Origin: JAFDVL01 sp964631865
Lineage (GTDB): Bacteria; Acidobacteriota; Blastocatellia; RBC074
Direction of reading: 5' to 3'
Assembly: GCA_964631865.1 (NCBI GenBank)
Contig: CAZWAK010000022.1
Coordinates: forward strand, 1 to 64,000
DNA: 64,000 nt
The notes below the pieces were generated by a model that did no database searches, was not told the DNA's origin, and saw only the letters and a program-made list of their open reading frames with translations. Below are positions 17,124 to 25,282 of this stretch, piece after piece. How positions within the stretch are numbered: position 1 is the first letter of the stretch; each line of letters starts with the position of its first letter. Position numbers and translations under genes: made by a program.

Positions 17124-17151
17124 TCAACTCTTCCTTTCTTCTTGCCGATGA
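17124..17151 (+). promoter_or_regulatory. Possible sigma-28 promoter (distal, upstream of fliC)
   Basis: TCAA at 17124-17127, 16 bases, then GCCGATGA at 17144-17151. The spacing is identical to that of the candidates at 17495 and 34651. It lies about 465 bases before fliC, so it may be fortuitous or drive a long leader. Confidence 0.35.
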
Positions 17152-17265
17152 TATTCCTCGCAGGGGCGTTACGTGCGCCCGATGACCGAGCCGATCAGTT
17201 AGAAAAACTGACCATAGAAAACCAAGTCCGTTCGGCACAAGTTCCCTCATCCGCGAAAGCGCAAC

Positions 17266-17302
17266 CAATGAGCGCGGTGAATCACGATCCGCGCTCATTG
17301 GT
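17266..17302. terminator. Perfect 13-bp inverted repeat after motB
   Basis: CCAATGAGCGCGG (17266-17278) and CCGCGCTCATTGG (17290-17302) are perfectly complementary around an 11-base loop. It could terminate the upstream operon or be a protein site; no T-run follows. The surrounding 17094-17616 holds no convincing gene. The only open frame with a Shine-Dalgarno-like GGAGAG is a 45-codon one at 17398-17535. Confidence 0.45.
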
Positions 17303-17494
17303 ATGCCGTGTCGGAAGCCCGCCGTAGATGACCAATAGCCTTGCCGTCAGGTAGGGGGAATCCTTTAGTCTCATAATTTCGTGAATACTGGAGAGTTATG
17401 ACAGATGTCCAAAAAACGGGACAGAACGCCGATGGGCACAAAGCGCCGGGGGCACGACTGGCGGCGCGCAGTTCTCAATACCGTAAATTTCTGC

Positions 17495-17522
17495 TCAAGT
17501 TTTTTTCGCTTCAGTTCGATAA
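17495..17522 (+). promoter_or_regulatory. Candidate sigma-28 (FliA) promoter of fliC
   Basis: TCAAGTT begins at 17495 and TTCGATAA lies at 17515-17522, with 16 bases between TCAA and the -10 element. This resembles FliA promoters of the TCAAGTT...GCCGATA form. It would give a leader of roughly 85-90 bases before the flagellin start, containing GGA at 17581-17583 and the GGAGG ribosome site, both possible CsrA targets. Confidence 0.6.
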
Positions 17523-17616
17523 GAACTCCGTGTGAGGCAGTGCGCTTCGCACAGGTCATCTTAAACTACCGCCAAGGCAAGGACGCTGCGGCTCTTTCTG
17601 TTCACGGAGGAACATT

Positions 17617-19152
17617 ATGTCAGTTTCACTTATCAACAATCTGGGATCGCTCGCTTCCCAAACCCGCCTGAATTCTACCGGCAACAAACTCAATGCCACG
17701 ATTCAACGTCTCTCGTCGGGTCTGCGCATCAACAGTTCCGGCGACGACGCGGCGGGCTTGGCCATCGCCAACAAATACCGCAGCGACATCTCCATCCTCA
17801 ATCAAGGTATCCGTAACGCCAACGACGGGCTTTCAACCTTGCAAATCATTGACGGCGGCTTGAACACGATTTCCGGTCTGTTGGATCGCGCCGCCACGTT
17901 GGCTACGCAATCCGCGTCGGGCACGTTCAGTGGCGACCGCGACATTCTGCAAGATGAGTTCACCAAAGTGCTGGATGAAATCACCCGCCAAGCCGAAAAC
18001 ATCGGCCTGGTTAGTGGCGGAACCTACAACAATCAACTGTCCGTCATCATCGGCGGCGGTACGGACACCTACGCGGCGACTGGCTCGAACGCGGGCGTGA
18101 CGATAGATTTGTCGGGTTCGTCGAATCGTGTGGATTCGACCAGCCTGGGCTTGAATAACCTGGACATCGGCGTGGGCACGGGCAACGTCACGGGCGACAA
18201 TGCGTTGACCACGTTGACCGCCGCCGAAACGCTGACGTTCCAGTATGTAGATTCGGGCGGCGCGTTGGCTTCGACGACGGTGTCATTGTCCGCAGGCGCA
18301 TCAGCCGCGCAAGTGGTGGACGCGATCAACGCGAATGCAACCTTGAGCACGTACGGGATTGAAGCTTCGTTGGACAGCAGCAACAAACTGGTGTTGTCTT
18401 CGGCGAAACTCTTCACCGTTAGTTCCAGCGTGGCCGATGGCGCGGGCCAGACGGGCATCGGCGGCAACGGTGCGGCAGCCAATGACCTTGCCATCAGCAG
18501 CGCCGTCAACTACGTCAGCAAAGCCGTCACCGCAGGTGCCAACGCGGCGACGACGCAAACCTTGAGCTTCACGGGCGAAGAAATCGGCTATGCCAATACG
18601 TCCTACGACGTTACGTTCACAGCCGCCGCCTCAGCAGCCAACGGTGCGACCGCCGCCGCCAATGCGGTGAACAACGACTTGACGCTGCGTTCCAAAGGCA
18701 TCTACGCCATTGTGGACAAAGCCGACAGTTCCAACATTCGTATCGTCTCGCTGAGCAACTTCAACCTCGCCATCAGCAGCAGCACAGGCGCAGTGGCCGC
18801 CAACACCAACATTGACTCTCTCCAATCGCCGACGGCGGCGACGGCGGGCACGTTGACCGGCGGTGTGGCGGGCGCGAAAGAAGCCCTGGACGCGCTGGCG
18901 GATGCAATTGCGGATCTCGGTACGGTGCAAGGCGTCGTCGGTTCGGGACAAAATCGGCTGCAACAGGCCATTGACCTGGCGACCTCGCAGATCACGAACT
19001 TCCAGTCCGCCGAATCACGGATTCGTGATGCGGACGTTACGTCCGAAGCTTCCAACCTGGCGCGGCTCTCGGTGTTGCAACAGGCTGGTGTCGCGGCCCT
19101 TGCACAGGCGAACCAGTCGAGTCAGGCCGTCCTGTCACTCCTGCGAGGATAA
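17617..19152 (+). CDS. fliC: FliC, flagellin
   Basis: This 511-residue flagellin has intact conserved ends. The N-terminal D0/D1 is LINNLGSLASQTRLNSTGNK followed by LSSGLRINSSGDDAAGLAIA and ILNQGIRNANDGLSTLQI. The C-terminal D0/D1 is NFQSAESRIRDADVTSEASN then VLQQAGVAALAQANQSSQAV. The Ala/Thr/Ser-rich centre (about 165-410) is variable and surface exposed. A strong ACGGAGG ribosome site precedes the ATG; it overlaps a CsrA-like GGA. Only one flagellin gene is present in the window. It is followed by a terminator-like hairpin and then flaG-fliD-fliS-fliT. Confidence 0.97.
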   Translation: MSVSLINNLGSLASQTRLNSTGNKLNATIQRLSSGLRINSSGDDAAGLAIANKYRSDISILNQGIRNANDGLSTLQIIDGGLNTISGLLDRAATLATQSASGTFSGDRDILQDEFTKVLDEITRQAENIGLVSGGTYNNQLSVIIGGGTDTYAATGSNAGVTIDLSGSSNRVDSTSLGLNNLDIGVGTGNVTGDNALTTLTAAETLTFQYVDSGGALASTTVSLSAGASAAQVVDAINANATLSTYGIEASLDSSNKLVLSSAKLFTVSSSVADGAGQTGIGGNGAAANDLAISSAVNYVSKAVTAGANAATTQTLSFTGEEIGYANTSYDVTFTAAASAANGATAAANAVNNDLTLRSKGIYAIVDKADSSNIRIVSLSNFNLAISSSTGAVAANTNIDSLQSPTAATAGTLTGGVAGAKEALDALADAIADLGTVQGVVGSGQNRLQQAIDLATSQITNFQSAESRIRDADVTSEASNLARLSVLQQAGVAALAQANQSSQAVLSLLRG

Positions 19153-19198
19153 CTCTCAGGCGTGATCGCTAAAAGCTTACGTTTGGCGAGAGCAGCGT

Positions 19199-19227
19199 GG
19201 CGAGTTACTGGTTCACAGTAACTCGCC
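19199..19227 (+). terminator. 12-bp perfect hairpin after fliC
   Basis: GGCGAGTTACTG (19199-19210), loop GTTCA, and CAGTAACTCGCC (19216-19227) form a perfect stem 47 bases after the fliC stop. There is only a weak T-run afterwards, so it may attenuate or stabilise the flagellin message rather than end it fully. Confidence 0.55.
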
Positions 19228-19262
19228 CTTGCTCCATTCGCCAGCCTAGCTGTGGAGGCACA

Positions 19263-19646
19263 ATGCAAGTCGAATCTTTTACTACCGCTCTTCCTTTCAC
19301 TCCGGTGAGTCAGGTCGGATCAGACGCCAGCCTGAAAACCAGCTCATCGGCGGTGGAAACGCCTGCTGTGCCCGTGCGAAGTTCGCAGAGCACGGAGGAC
19401 ACCAGTTCCTTCCCGCAGAAAGACGCGGCGCAACTGGAGAAAATCACGAAGCAAATCCAGGACACCATCCAGGATGCGAATATTTCTCTTCGGTTTAGTC
19501 GTGATGAGGAATCAGGAGCCATCGTCGTTAAATTTGTGGATCAGCAATCCGGCGAGGCGATCCAACAAATTCCTTCGGAAACTGCTCTGCGCCTGGCCGC
19601 TGTGTTGGGCAAGTTGCAAGGGCAATTCTTCAACCAAAAAGCATAG
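19263..19646 (+). CDS. flaG: FlaG-family protein
   Basis: This 127-residue protein has a disordered Ser/Thr-rich N-terminus and the FlaG domain at about residues 60-125 (KQIQDTIQDANISLRFSRDE, then VVKFVDQQSGEAIQQIPSE). The start at 19263 follows GGAGG; an in-frame upstream start at 19197 would lie in the preceding hairpin and is rejected. FlaG influences filament length in polarly flagellated bacteria and is typically found, as here, between fliC and fliD. Confidence 0.88.
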   Translation: MQVESFTTALPFTPVSQVGSDASLKTSSSAVETPAVPVRSSQSTEDTSSFPQKDAAQLEKITKQIQDTIQDANISLRFSRDEESGAIVVKFVDQQSGEAIQQIPSETALRLAAVLGKLQGQFFNQKA

Positions 19647-19656
19647 ATGAAGGTTC

Positions 19657-19691
19657 GGAGGTTCTCGCGCTGAGAACCTCCTTCTTTGTTT
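19657..19691 (+). terminator. Rho-independent terminator between flaG and fliD
   Basis: GGAGGTTCTC (19657-19666), loop GCGCT, GAGAACCTCC (19672-19681) form a perfect 10-bp stem, followed by TTCTTTGTTT. This is the clearest intrinsic terminator in the window and suggests that fliC-flaG can be expressed apart from fliD. Confidence 0.8.
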
Positions 19692-19724
19692 GGCTCAAAC
19701 GAACTCAAACAGGAGAAGGCACGT

Positions 19725-21131
19725 ATGGCCGGCATTGCCAGCTTTAGCGGATTGGGCAGTGGCATTGACTTCAGCAAATTGACGGACGCCATTCTGGCTG
19801 AACGGAGCCGTCCGATCAGCCAGCTCCAATCCCGCAGCAGCCAACTCAGTAAGCGCAACGACGCTTACAAACAACTCAACACCAAACTCGCCACGCTCAC
19901 CGAAGCAGCCAATGCACTCACCAGCCAAGACCTCGGCAATGGACGTCTGGCGTCGTCCACCGCGACCGACAAAGTCACGGCTTCGGCAGCCGCTTCCGCC
20001 GCCACCGGCACGTTCAGCTTGTCCGTCACACGCCTCGCCAGCAGTTTGACGCAGTCTTCGCGCGTCTATGCGGCAACGACCACTGCCGTCCTGGCCGGAG
20101 GAGCCACGACCGCTACGTTTGAGTTACGCCTGGGCGGCGCAACAGAAGGTACAGAAATCACGATTGATGCGACGAACAACACGCTGGCGGGTTTGCGCGA
20201 TGCTATCAATGCGGCCAACGCAGGCGTGACGGCCACGATTGTGGCGACGGATGTCGCGGGCACACAAAACAAATTGGTACTGACTTCTGCCGCAACGGGC
20301 AGCACAGGTCGAGTCGAACTGGTCGAGACGACTGCGACCGGAACCCAGGCGGATTTGGCGCTGACGTCGTTGAATCTGCCCGGCGGGAGTTTTTCCGATC
20401 TGGACGCCACCTTCACACTCAATGGGCTGGCGCTCACTCGTTCCTCCAACACCGTGTCAGACGCGGTTTCCGGCGTGACCTTCAATCTCGTCAACACCGG
20501 CAGCGCCACCGTCACCGTGTCTTCCAGCAAAACCGATCTCGAAGCCCGCTTGCGCAGCTTCGTCAATGCCTACAACGACGTCCAGGACATCATCGCCGGG
20601 CAATACACCGCTGGCAGCAGCGGGCGACCCGCAGGCACGTTGGTCGGCGATGCCACGCTGCGGACAGTGCAAACACAACTCCGCAACGCCCTCAATCTGA
20701 GTTCCACCACCAACGGCGGAGCCTTCGACAATTTGACCCAATTGGGCATTGGTCGCAGCGAAGAGGGCAAATTAACGCTGGACGAAACGACGCTCAGTTC
20801 GGCCTTGACTAACTCTTTCAGCGATGCCCGCGCCCTGTTGTCCGGCTTGTCCAGCACGGACACAGGACTGGCCAACACTTTTTATGAGACCTTCAAAAAC
20901 CTCAGCGATAGCACGACCGGGCTGGTGAAAAACGCCATCACCGGCAACGAAACGTCTATCAAAACCATCGAGAAAACCGTCAGCGATCAACTGGCACGCC
21001 TCAGCAGTCTGCGACAATCCTTGACCAAACAATTTGCCGCTGTAGATGCCGCGATCAACCAATTGAACGGACAAGGCACAACACTAACGAATCTGTTTGA
21101 GGCGCAGCGACAAAGCACCAAATCCAAATAA
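19725..21131 (+). CDS. fliD: FliD, filament cap (hook-associated protein 2)
   Basis: This 468-residue filament cap begins MAGIASFSGLGSGIDFSKLTDAILAERSRPISQLQSR, the typical FliD N-terminus, and ends with a coiled-coil region (SIKTIEKTVSDQLARLSSLRQSLTKQFAAVDAAINQLNGQGTTL). The start at 19725 follows an AGGAGAAGG ribosome site; the upstream in-frame start at 19686 lies against the terminator and is rejected. The next gene is the flagellin chaperone fliS. Confidence 0.95.
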   Translation: MAGIASFSGLGSGIDFSKLTDAILAERSRPISQLQSRSSQLSKRNDAYKQLNTKLATLTEAANALTSQDLGNGRLASSTATDKVTASAAASAATGTFSLSVTRLASSLTQSSRVYAATTTAVLAGGATTATFELRLGGATEGTEITIDATNNTLAGLRDAINAANAGVTATIVATDVAGTQNKLVLTSAATGSTGRVELVETTATGTQADLALTSLNLPGGSFSDLDATFTLNGLALTRSSNTVSDAVSGVTFNLVNTGSATVTVSSSKTDLEARLRSFVNAYNDVQDIIAGQYTAGSSGRPAGTLVGDATLRTVQTQLRNALNLSSTTNGGAFDNLTQLGIGRSEEGKLTLDETTLSSALTNSFSDARALLSGLSSTDTGLANTFYETFKNLSDSTTGLVKNAITGNETSIKTIEKTVSDQLARLSSLRQSLTKQFAAVDAAINQLNGQGTTLTNLFEAQRQSTKSK

Positions 21132-21149
21132 ACCTAATGAAAATGTGCC

Positions 21150-21176
21150 GTAGCGCGATTTGGCAAATCGCGCTAC
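21150..21176. repeat. GATTTGGCAAATC palindrome before fliS Shine-Dalgarno
   Basis: GTAGCGCGATTTG-G-CAAATCGCGCTAC is a perfect 13-bp inverted repeat, followed at once by TTTTGAGGAG, the ribosome site of fliS. It is a member of the family at 1581, 9633, 28947, 28990 and 33220. Confidence 0.88.
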
Positions 21177-21194
21177 TTTTGAGGAGATCAACCA

Positions 21195-21632
21195 ATGTCG
21201 AATCGAGTGAATCCGTTGGCGGCCTACGGGAAAATCGCCAACGCGGAAACCAATCCGATGCAGCAAATCATTATGCTCTACGATGGCGCGAGCAAGTTTC
21301 TGCGTCTGGCAGCGACGGACATCGTGGTGGGCGATTTGGCCGCGAAGGCGGAACACTCCAATCGCGCGCTCGACATCATCACTTACTTGCAATCTATTCT
21401 GGACTTTGAGCGGGGCGGCGACGTCGCACCCGCGCTGGATGTGTTTTATACGAGCTTGATGCTGCAAATTTTGAAAGCGAGCGCGGCGTTGGACAGCCAT
21501 TTGATGGAACAGGCCGCCGAGCTGTTGCAGCCCGTCCGCGACGCCTGGGCCGCGCAGGCTCCCGCGACGATGCCCGCCGCAGCCCTCGCCGTACAGCCCT
21601 CGCTGACCGGCTCACACCAACTGATCGCCTAG
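21195..21632 (+). CDS. fliS: FliS, flagellin export chaperone
   Basis: This 145-residue helical protein has the FliS core (NPMQQIIMLYDGASKFLRLAATDI, then HSNRALDIITYLQSILDFERGGDVAPALDVFYTSLMLQI). It prevents premature flagellin polymerisation in the cytoplasm. It sits in the standard fliD-fliS-fliT order, with a strong GAGGAG ribosome site. Confidence 0.93.
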   Translation: MSNRVNPLAAYGKIANAETNPMQQIIMLYDGASKFLRLAATDIVVGDLAAKAEHSNRALDIITYLQSILDFERGGDVAPALDVFYTSLMLQILKASAALDSHLMEQAAELLQPVRDAWAAQAPATMPAAALAVQPSLTGSHQLIA

Positions 21633-21654
21633 CACCACCTTGCATTCCACTGCT

Positions 21655-22101
21655 ATGACCACCGCATCCAACCTTGTTGCCGAAGCCGATTCCTTGTTTG
21701 ATTTGTTGCTGGCGCAATGCACCGATTTGGAAACGTTGTTGGTGCTGGCGCGGGGCGAAACCGCTGCCGTCGAGGAGCGGAATTTCGATGAACTCATCCG
21801 CATCACCGCCGAACGCGCGACGTTAGGCGAACGCTTGGAAATCTATCATCAGCAGATTGCCGAACTGCGCCAACGACTCGGCTCCGCCGCCGAACGTGCG
21901 CTGACAAGCCCCGTCGCTCTGCGCATCGCAGAGTTGGTGAACAGCGTGCAGACGCAGGATCAGCAGACGCAGCCTTTATTGCTTAGTGTTCGAGAAGAAA
22001 TTGGGGAAGAGAGAAAGAAGCTGAACCACACGACACGCAGTCTGACGGCGTATCTCAACGAGGGCCGAATGCCCGCTGTCGCGTGCGATCAACTGGCCTG
22101 A
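21655..22101 (+). CDS. FliT/FlgN-like flagellar chaperone
   Basis: This 148-residue helical protein (ADSLFDLLLAQCTDLETLLVLARGETAAVEERNFDELIRITAERATLGERLEIYHQQIAELRQRL) has the hydrophobic periodicity of FliT/FlgN chaperones. It follows fliS directly, where fliT usually lies. Sequence alone would not distinguish FliT from FlgN; the position favours a FliD chaperone. The 3' end overlaps the convergent activator gene by 13 nt. An upstream TTG at 21640 is a possible alternative start. Confidence 0.7.
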   Translation: MTTASNLVAEADSLFDLLLAQCTDLETLLVLARGETAAVEERNFDELIRITAERATLGERLEIYHQQIAELRQRLGSAAERALTSPVALRIAELVNSVQTQDQQTQPLLLSVREEIGEERKKLNHTTRSLTAYLNEGRMPAVACDQLA

Positions 22102-23516
22102 CATTCTTCTAACAAATCGTCTTCCGCATCCGGTTGCAGGCGTTTCAATTTCTCGGCAAAGGTCGTCCGTTTCATATGCAACAGTTTTGCCGCGCGCACT
22201 TTATTGCCGCCCGTTTTCTTGAGCGACTTCAACAGCAATTCGCGCTCGACCGTTGCCACAATGGCTTCGTAGCTCAAACCTTCATCGGGAATCGCCACAG
22301 GAATCGCCGCCGCAGGCAAGCTCGTTTCGGCGAGCGGCGTGCTGACGCCGAATTCCGCGCCGCCGCGCACTTCTTCCGGCAAATCGTGCAATTGAATTTC
22401 CAGCCGTCCGCCCGACAATGCCGCCGCGCGTTCCATCGCGTTTTGAAGCTGGCGCACATTGCCCGGCCAATAATAGTGATTCAAAGCGTCCCAGGTTTCC
22501 GCCGCAATGGTCTTCGGCGGCAAGCTGGCACTCGTACAGAAGCGCGCCAACAACTGCTTCGCCAACGGTTGAATGTCGTCGCGGCGCAACCGCAGCGCAG
22601 GCAAACGCAGATGCACGACATTCAAGCGGTAATACAAATCGCGGCGGAAGCTGCCCTCGCTCACGCGCTTTTCCAAATCCGCGCTCGTGGCCGCGACGAT
22701 GCGCACATCCACTTTTGTCGTGCGCGACGATCCCAATTTTTCAAATTCGCGCTCCTGCAACACGCGCAGCAGCTTGGCCTGCAACGGCAAACTCATGTCG
22801 CCGATTTCATCCAGAAACAACGTGCCGCCATCGGCTTGCTCAAAGCGTCCGACCCGCGCGGCGTGTGCTCCGGTGAACGCGCCTTTGACGTGGCCGAAGA
22901 GTTCGTCTTCGAGCAATTGTTCGGGAATCGCCGCACAGTTCAGCGCAACCAACGGACGATGACCGCGCGGACTGTGTTGATGAATCGCGCGCGCGACCAA
23001 TTCTTTGCCTGTGCCGGTTTCGCCTGTGATGAGAACCGTCGTATTGAACGGCGCGATGGAGGTCGCCTGGGTCAACAGCGTGCGCATCACGTGCGACTCG
23101 GCCACGATGTCTACGGGAGTCATGCCGCTGCCTGCGCTCGACAGCGCCTGCCGCGACACTCGTTCGGCAGCCACGCTGAGCGCGCTCAGCAAATCTTCGG
23201 CGGCCAGCGGCTTCATCAAAAACTCGGTCGCGCCGCGCTTCATCGCTTCGACCGCCGTTTCGATGGTGGCGTGCGCCGTGATGACAATCGTAATGATGCC
23301 GGGACGCAAACGCGGGCAATGTTGCAACAGATCAAGCCCGGACATGCCCGGCAAATTGAGATCGAGCACGACAATATCGAACGGTTCTTTTTCCAGCCGC
23401 TCCACCGCTTCTTCCGCACTCCGCACCGCCGTTGCAAAGTATTCGGGCACGACGGATCGCAGCACCAGGTCACGCACTTCCAGATCAGCTTCAACCAATA
23501 AAATCCGTGTCTTCAT
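22089..23516 (-). CDS. Sigma-54-dependent response regulator (NtrC/FlrC/FlgR type)
   Basis: This 475-residue activator has three domains. A receiver (about 1-120) carries the phospho-acceptor aspartate in FDIVVLDLNLPGMSG and the lysine in MKPLA. The AAA+ domain (about 140-375) shows GETGTGKE, the sigma-54 contact motif GAFTGA and GGTLFLDEIGDM. A Fis-type helix-turn-helix (VRAAKLLHMKRTTFAEKLKRL) ends the protein. It is the only gene on this strand within the flagellar cluster and faces flgB, which has a good sigma-54 promoter. It is therefore the likely flagellar class II activator. No histidine kinase is in the window. The ATG at 23516 is preferred; GTG at 23519 is possible. Confidence 0.9.
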   Translation of the reverse strand: MKTRILLVEADLEVRDLVLRSVVPEYFATAVRSAEEAVERLEKEPFDIVVLDLNLPGMSGLDLLQHCPRLRPGIITIVITAHATIETAVEAMKRGATEFLMKPLAAEDLLSALSVAAERVSRQALSSAGSGMTPVDIVAESHVMRTLLTQATSIAPFNTTVLITGETGTGKELVARAIHQHSPRGHRPLVALNCAAIPEQLLEDELFGHVKGAFTGAHAARVGRFEQADGGTLFLDEIGDMSLPLQAKLLRVLQEREFEKLGSSRTTKVDVRIVAATSADLEKRVSEGSFRRDLYYRLNVVHLRLPALRLRRDDIQPLAKQLLARFCTSASLPPKTIAAETWDALNHYYWPGNVRQLQNAMERAAALSGGRLEIQLHDLPEEVRGGAEFGVSTPLAETSLPAAAIPVAIPDEGLSYEAIVATVERELLLKSLKKTGGNKVRAAKLLHMKRTTFAEKLKRLQPDAEDDLLEECQAS

Positions 23517-23777
23517 CACAGGGAACCGAATCGGCGCACGCAGTTGTCAGTCGGCGCATACAAGAAATTACGACTGTCTTCCAGGGGGGAAACATGGTTT
23601 GCGGGTTCGTAGGAGCCGCTGGAAAAATCAGTCAGGGAAACATTCGTGGGCCAGCATTTTGAGGTTCAAGGGCTGTTCAGGGTTGTGTCGGGTACCGAGG
23701 CAGGCGGCAGTTTAGCGAAAACTTGAGGTATTGCAAGAAGAAAATATGAGAATGTGACAAAAGCTCGGCTGCTTTCG

Positions 23778-23788
23778 GTCAATTTGAC
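23778..23788. promoter_or_regulatory. Possible activator-binding palindrome upstream of flgB
   Basis: GTCAATTTGAC is a perfect 5-bp inverted repeat around one base, about 130 bases upstream of the sigma-54 -24 element. It resembles FleQ-type boxes (GTCAAT...ATTGAC). The 440-base region 23517-23959 otherwise shows no gene. It lies between the divergent activator gene and flgB, where enhancer sites are expected. Confidence 0.35.
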
Positions 23789-23917
23789 GGTGGCTTCGCG
23801 TTCAGGGTGACGAAATCACGGCAGTCGCTTGAGGAAATGTCGGCGCGCTGGCAGCCGAGCGTGCCCTGTTCTTCCCTCCATTTGAACTAACCCCAACCAT
23901 TTCAGCAATTATCTTTC

Positions 23918-23933
23918 AGGCACGTCGGTTGCT
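23918..23933 (+). promoter_or_regulatory. Sigma-54 promoter of flgB operon
   Basis: AGGCACG-TCGG-TTGCT at 23918-23933 matches the sigma-54 -24/-12 consensus (TGGCACG-N4-TTGCW) with one mismatch. GG (23919-23920) and GC (23931-23932) are separated by exactly 10 bases. It is 27 bases before the flgB start and facing the gene for the sigma-54 activator. Confidence 0.82.
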
Positions 23934-23959
23934 TAGGCTGCCGATGGAGGTATGGGACT

Positions 23960-24346
23960 ATGGACGCACCGGGTCTGGACAGAATTACCCATTTGTTATC
24001 GCAGTTTTTAGACGTACACAGCCGTCGCGCGCAAATCGTGTCCAGCAATCTGGCCAACTCGGACACGCCCGGCTATCAAGCACAGGAACTGGAGTTCACC
24101 GATTACCTGGAGCAAGCCACTGAAGCTGCTTTGATGCCCGGCTCGCGCAGCACAACCGCCTCGCTGGAACACACGCCGCGCGTCATCGCGCAAGCCAATC
24201 GTGTGTCCGGGTTGGATGGCAACAACGTGGACGCGGGATACGAAATGGCCACGCTTTCCAACGCAGGCATGAACTATTTGACCGGCACGACGATGCTGCA
24301 ATCGCGGATTCGCACGCTGCGGATGGCCATTCGGGAAGGAAGGTAA
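23960..24346 (+). CDS. flgB: FlgB, proximal rod protein
   Basis: This 128-residue proximal rod subunit has the signature IVSSNLANSDTPGYQAQELEF near residues 26-46 and a C-terminal helix typical of short rod proteins (MNYLTGTTMLQSRIRTLRMAI). The ATG at 23960 is 27 nt from a sigma-54 promoter. It starts the second long plus-strand run, flgB-flgC-fliE-fliF and onward, the common early order. Confidence 0.93.
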   Translation: MDAPGLDRITHLLSQFLDVHSRRAQIVSSNLANSDTPGYQAQELEFTDYLEQATEAALMPGSRSTTASLEHTPRVIAQANRVSGLDGNNVDAGYEMATLSNAGMNYLTGTTMLQSRIRTLRMAIREGR

Positions 24347-24360
24347 CGGGGTGATTTCAG

Positions 24361-24385
24361 ATTTGAAATTTGAAATTTGAAATTG
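24361..24385. repeat. Direct TTGAAAT heptamer array
   Basis: Three tandem TTGAAAT-type heptamers lie in the flgB-flgC gap, 14 bases after the flgB stop and before the flgC start at 24400. The same array is at 8728 and 13911. Confidence 0.8.
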
Positions 24386-24399
24386 CCGCATCAGTAACT

Positions 24400-24870
24400 A
24401 TGTCACTCTTCACCATCTTCAAAATTTCCTCGCAAGGCATGACGGCGCAGCGCGAGCGATTGGAAACAGCGGCGGCGAATTTAGCCAACGCGCACTCCAC
24501 GCGCACCAACGAAGGCGGGCCGTATCGTCGCCGCGACATGCTGTTTGAAACCGTGCCGATGCCGCCGCAGAACCCTTTTTCGGAAGCGCCGTTTGCAGCG
24601 TCAAGCAGTTTGTTTGCCGATGCACAAGCGGGCGTACCGCAGGGTGTGCGCGCCAGCACGGAGTTGGCATCGCCCGATCAATTCATTCGTCGCCTTGATC
24701 CGAGCCACCCGGATGCAGACGCCGATGGCTATATGAAATTGCCCGACGTAGACCCGCTCGAAGAAACCGTCAATATGATCTCCGCCGCGCGCTCGTTTGA
24801 AGCCAACGCTACGGCTTTCAATACGGCGAAAGAACTCGCGCGCGCGACGCTCAAGTTAGGTGAATCGTAA
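24400..24870 (+). CDS. flgC: FlgC, proximal rod protein
   Basis: This 156-residue rod protein has the FlgC N-terminus (FKISSQGMTAQRERLETAAANLANAHSTRTNEGGPYRR) and C-terminus (MKLPDVDPLEETVNMISAARSFEANATAFNTAKELARATL). The start at 24400 avoids ten residues that would be encoded by the TTGAAAT repeat. The stop overlaps the fliE start by one base (TAATG). Confidence 0.94.
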   Translation: MSLFTIFKISSQGMTAQRERLETAAANLANAHSTRTNEGGPYRRRDMLFETVPMPPQNPFSEAPFAASSSLFADAQAGVPQGVRASTELASPDQFIRRLDPSHPDADADGYMKLPDVDPLEETVNMISAARSFEANATAFNTAKELARATLKLGES

Positions 24871-25175
24871 TGAAAACAGATGGAACATTGGCGATGACGA
24901 TGCCCACGCCGATTGCCTCGCCCACGCTGGCTGGCTCAATTCTGGGCGCTGGCTCGTCGTCGTTTGGCGAATATGTGAAAACGTCGGTCGAGGCGTTGGA
25001 TCGCAAGCAAAAAAACGCGGAGCAGGAAATCGGCAAAGCCGTCACGGGCGAATCGCAAGACCTGCATCGCACCATCATCGAATTGCAAACCGCCGATCTC
25101 AGCTTTCAATTGGCGTTGCAAATTCGCAACAAATTCATCAATGCCTTTGAAGAGGTAATGCGAATGCAGGTGTGA
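24870..25175 (+). CDS. fliE: FliE, MS-ring to rod adaptor
   Basis: This 101-residue protein has the FliE C-terminal region (VTGESQDLHRTIIELQTADLSFQLALQIRNKFINAFEEVMRMQV), which joins the MS ring to the rod. Length is normal. It overlaps flgC by one base. The following gap before fliF is filled by a long hairpin element. Confidence 0.93.
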   Translation: MKTDGTLAMTMPTPIASPTLAGSILGAGSSSFGEYVKTSVEALDRKQKNAEQEIGKAVTGESQDLHRTIIELQTADLSFQLALQIRNKFINAFEEVMRMQV

Positions 25176-25182
25176 GTTTATT

Positions 25183-25280
25183 GGTACAGTACAGGGAGCG
25201 GTAGCGACCTGATAGTCGCCCGATAACTCGCTGCACTGCACCAACTCCCACCAGGTCGCTACCGCTCTCTGTACTGTACC
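25183..25280. repeat. Long-hairpin dispersed element, copy 1
   Basis: A 29-base arm at 25183-25211, starting GGTACAGTACAGGGAGCGGT, pairs with an arm at 25252-25280 with a single mismatch, around a 40-base loop. A second copy of the family is at 49064-49140, with arms differing at a few bases. The element occupies almost the whole fliE-fliF gap and ends two bases before the fliF ATG. Confidence 0.88.
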
Positions 25281-25282
25281 GA

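Noticed and set aside
17118..17327. A 69-codon frame after motB
   Set aside because: Starts with a non-ATG codon, has no ribosome site, and runs through the 13-bp inverted repeat; no domain seen.
19653..19691. The flaG-fliD hairpin as another member of the repeat families
   Set aside because: It is unique in the window, with perfect stem, short loop and T-run, so an intrinsic terminator explains it.
22134..23501. A 455-codon plus-strand open frame opposite the sigma-54 activator
   Set aside because: The activator on the minus strand has complete receiver, AAA+ and Fis domains; this frame is its shadow.
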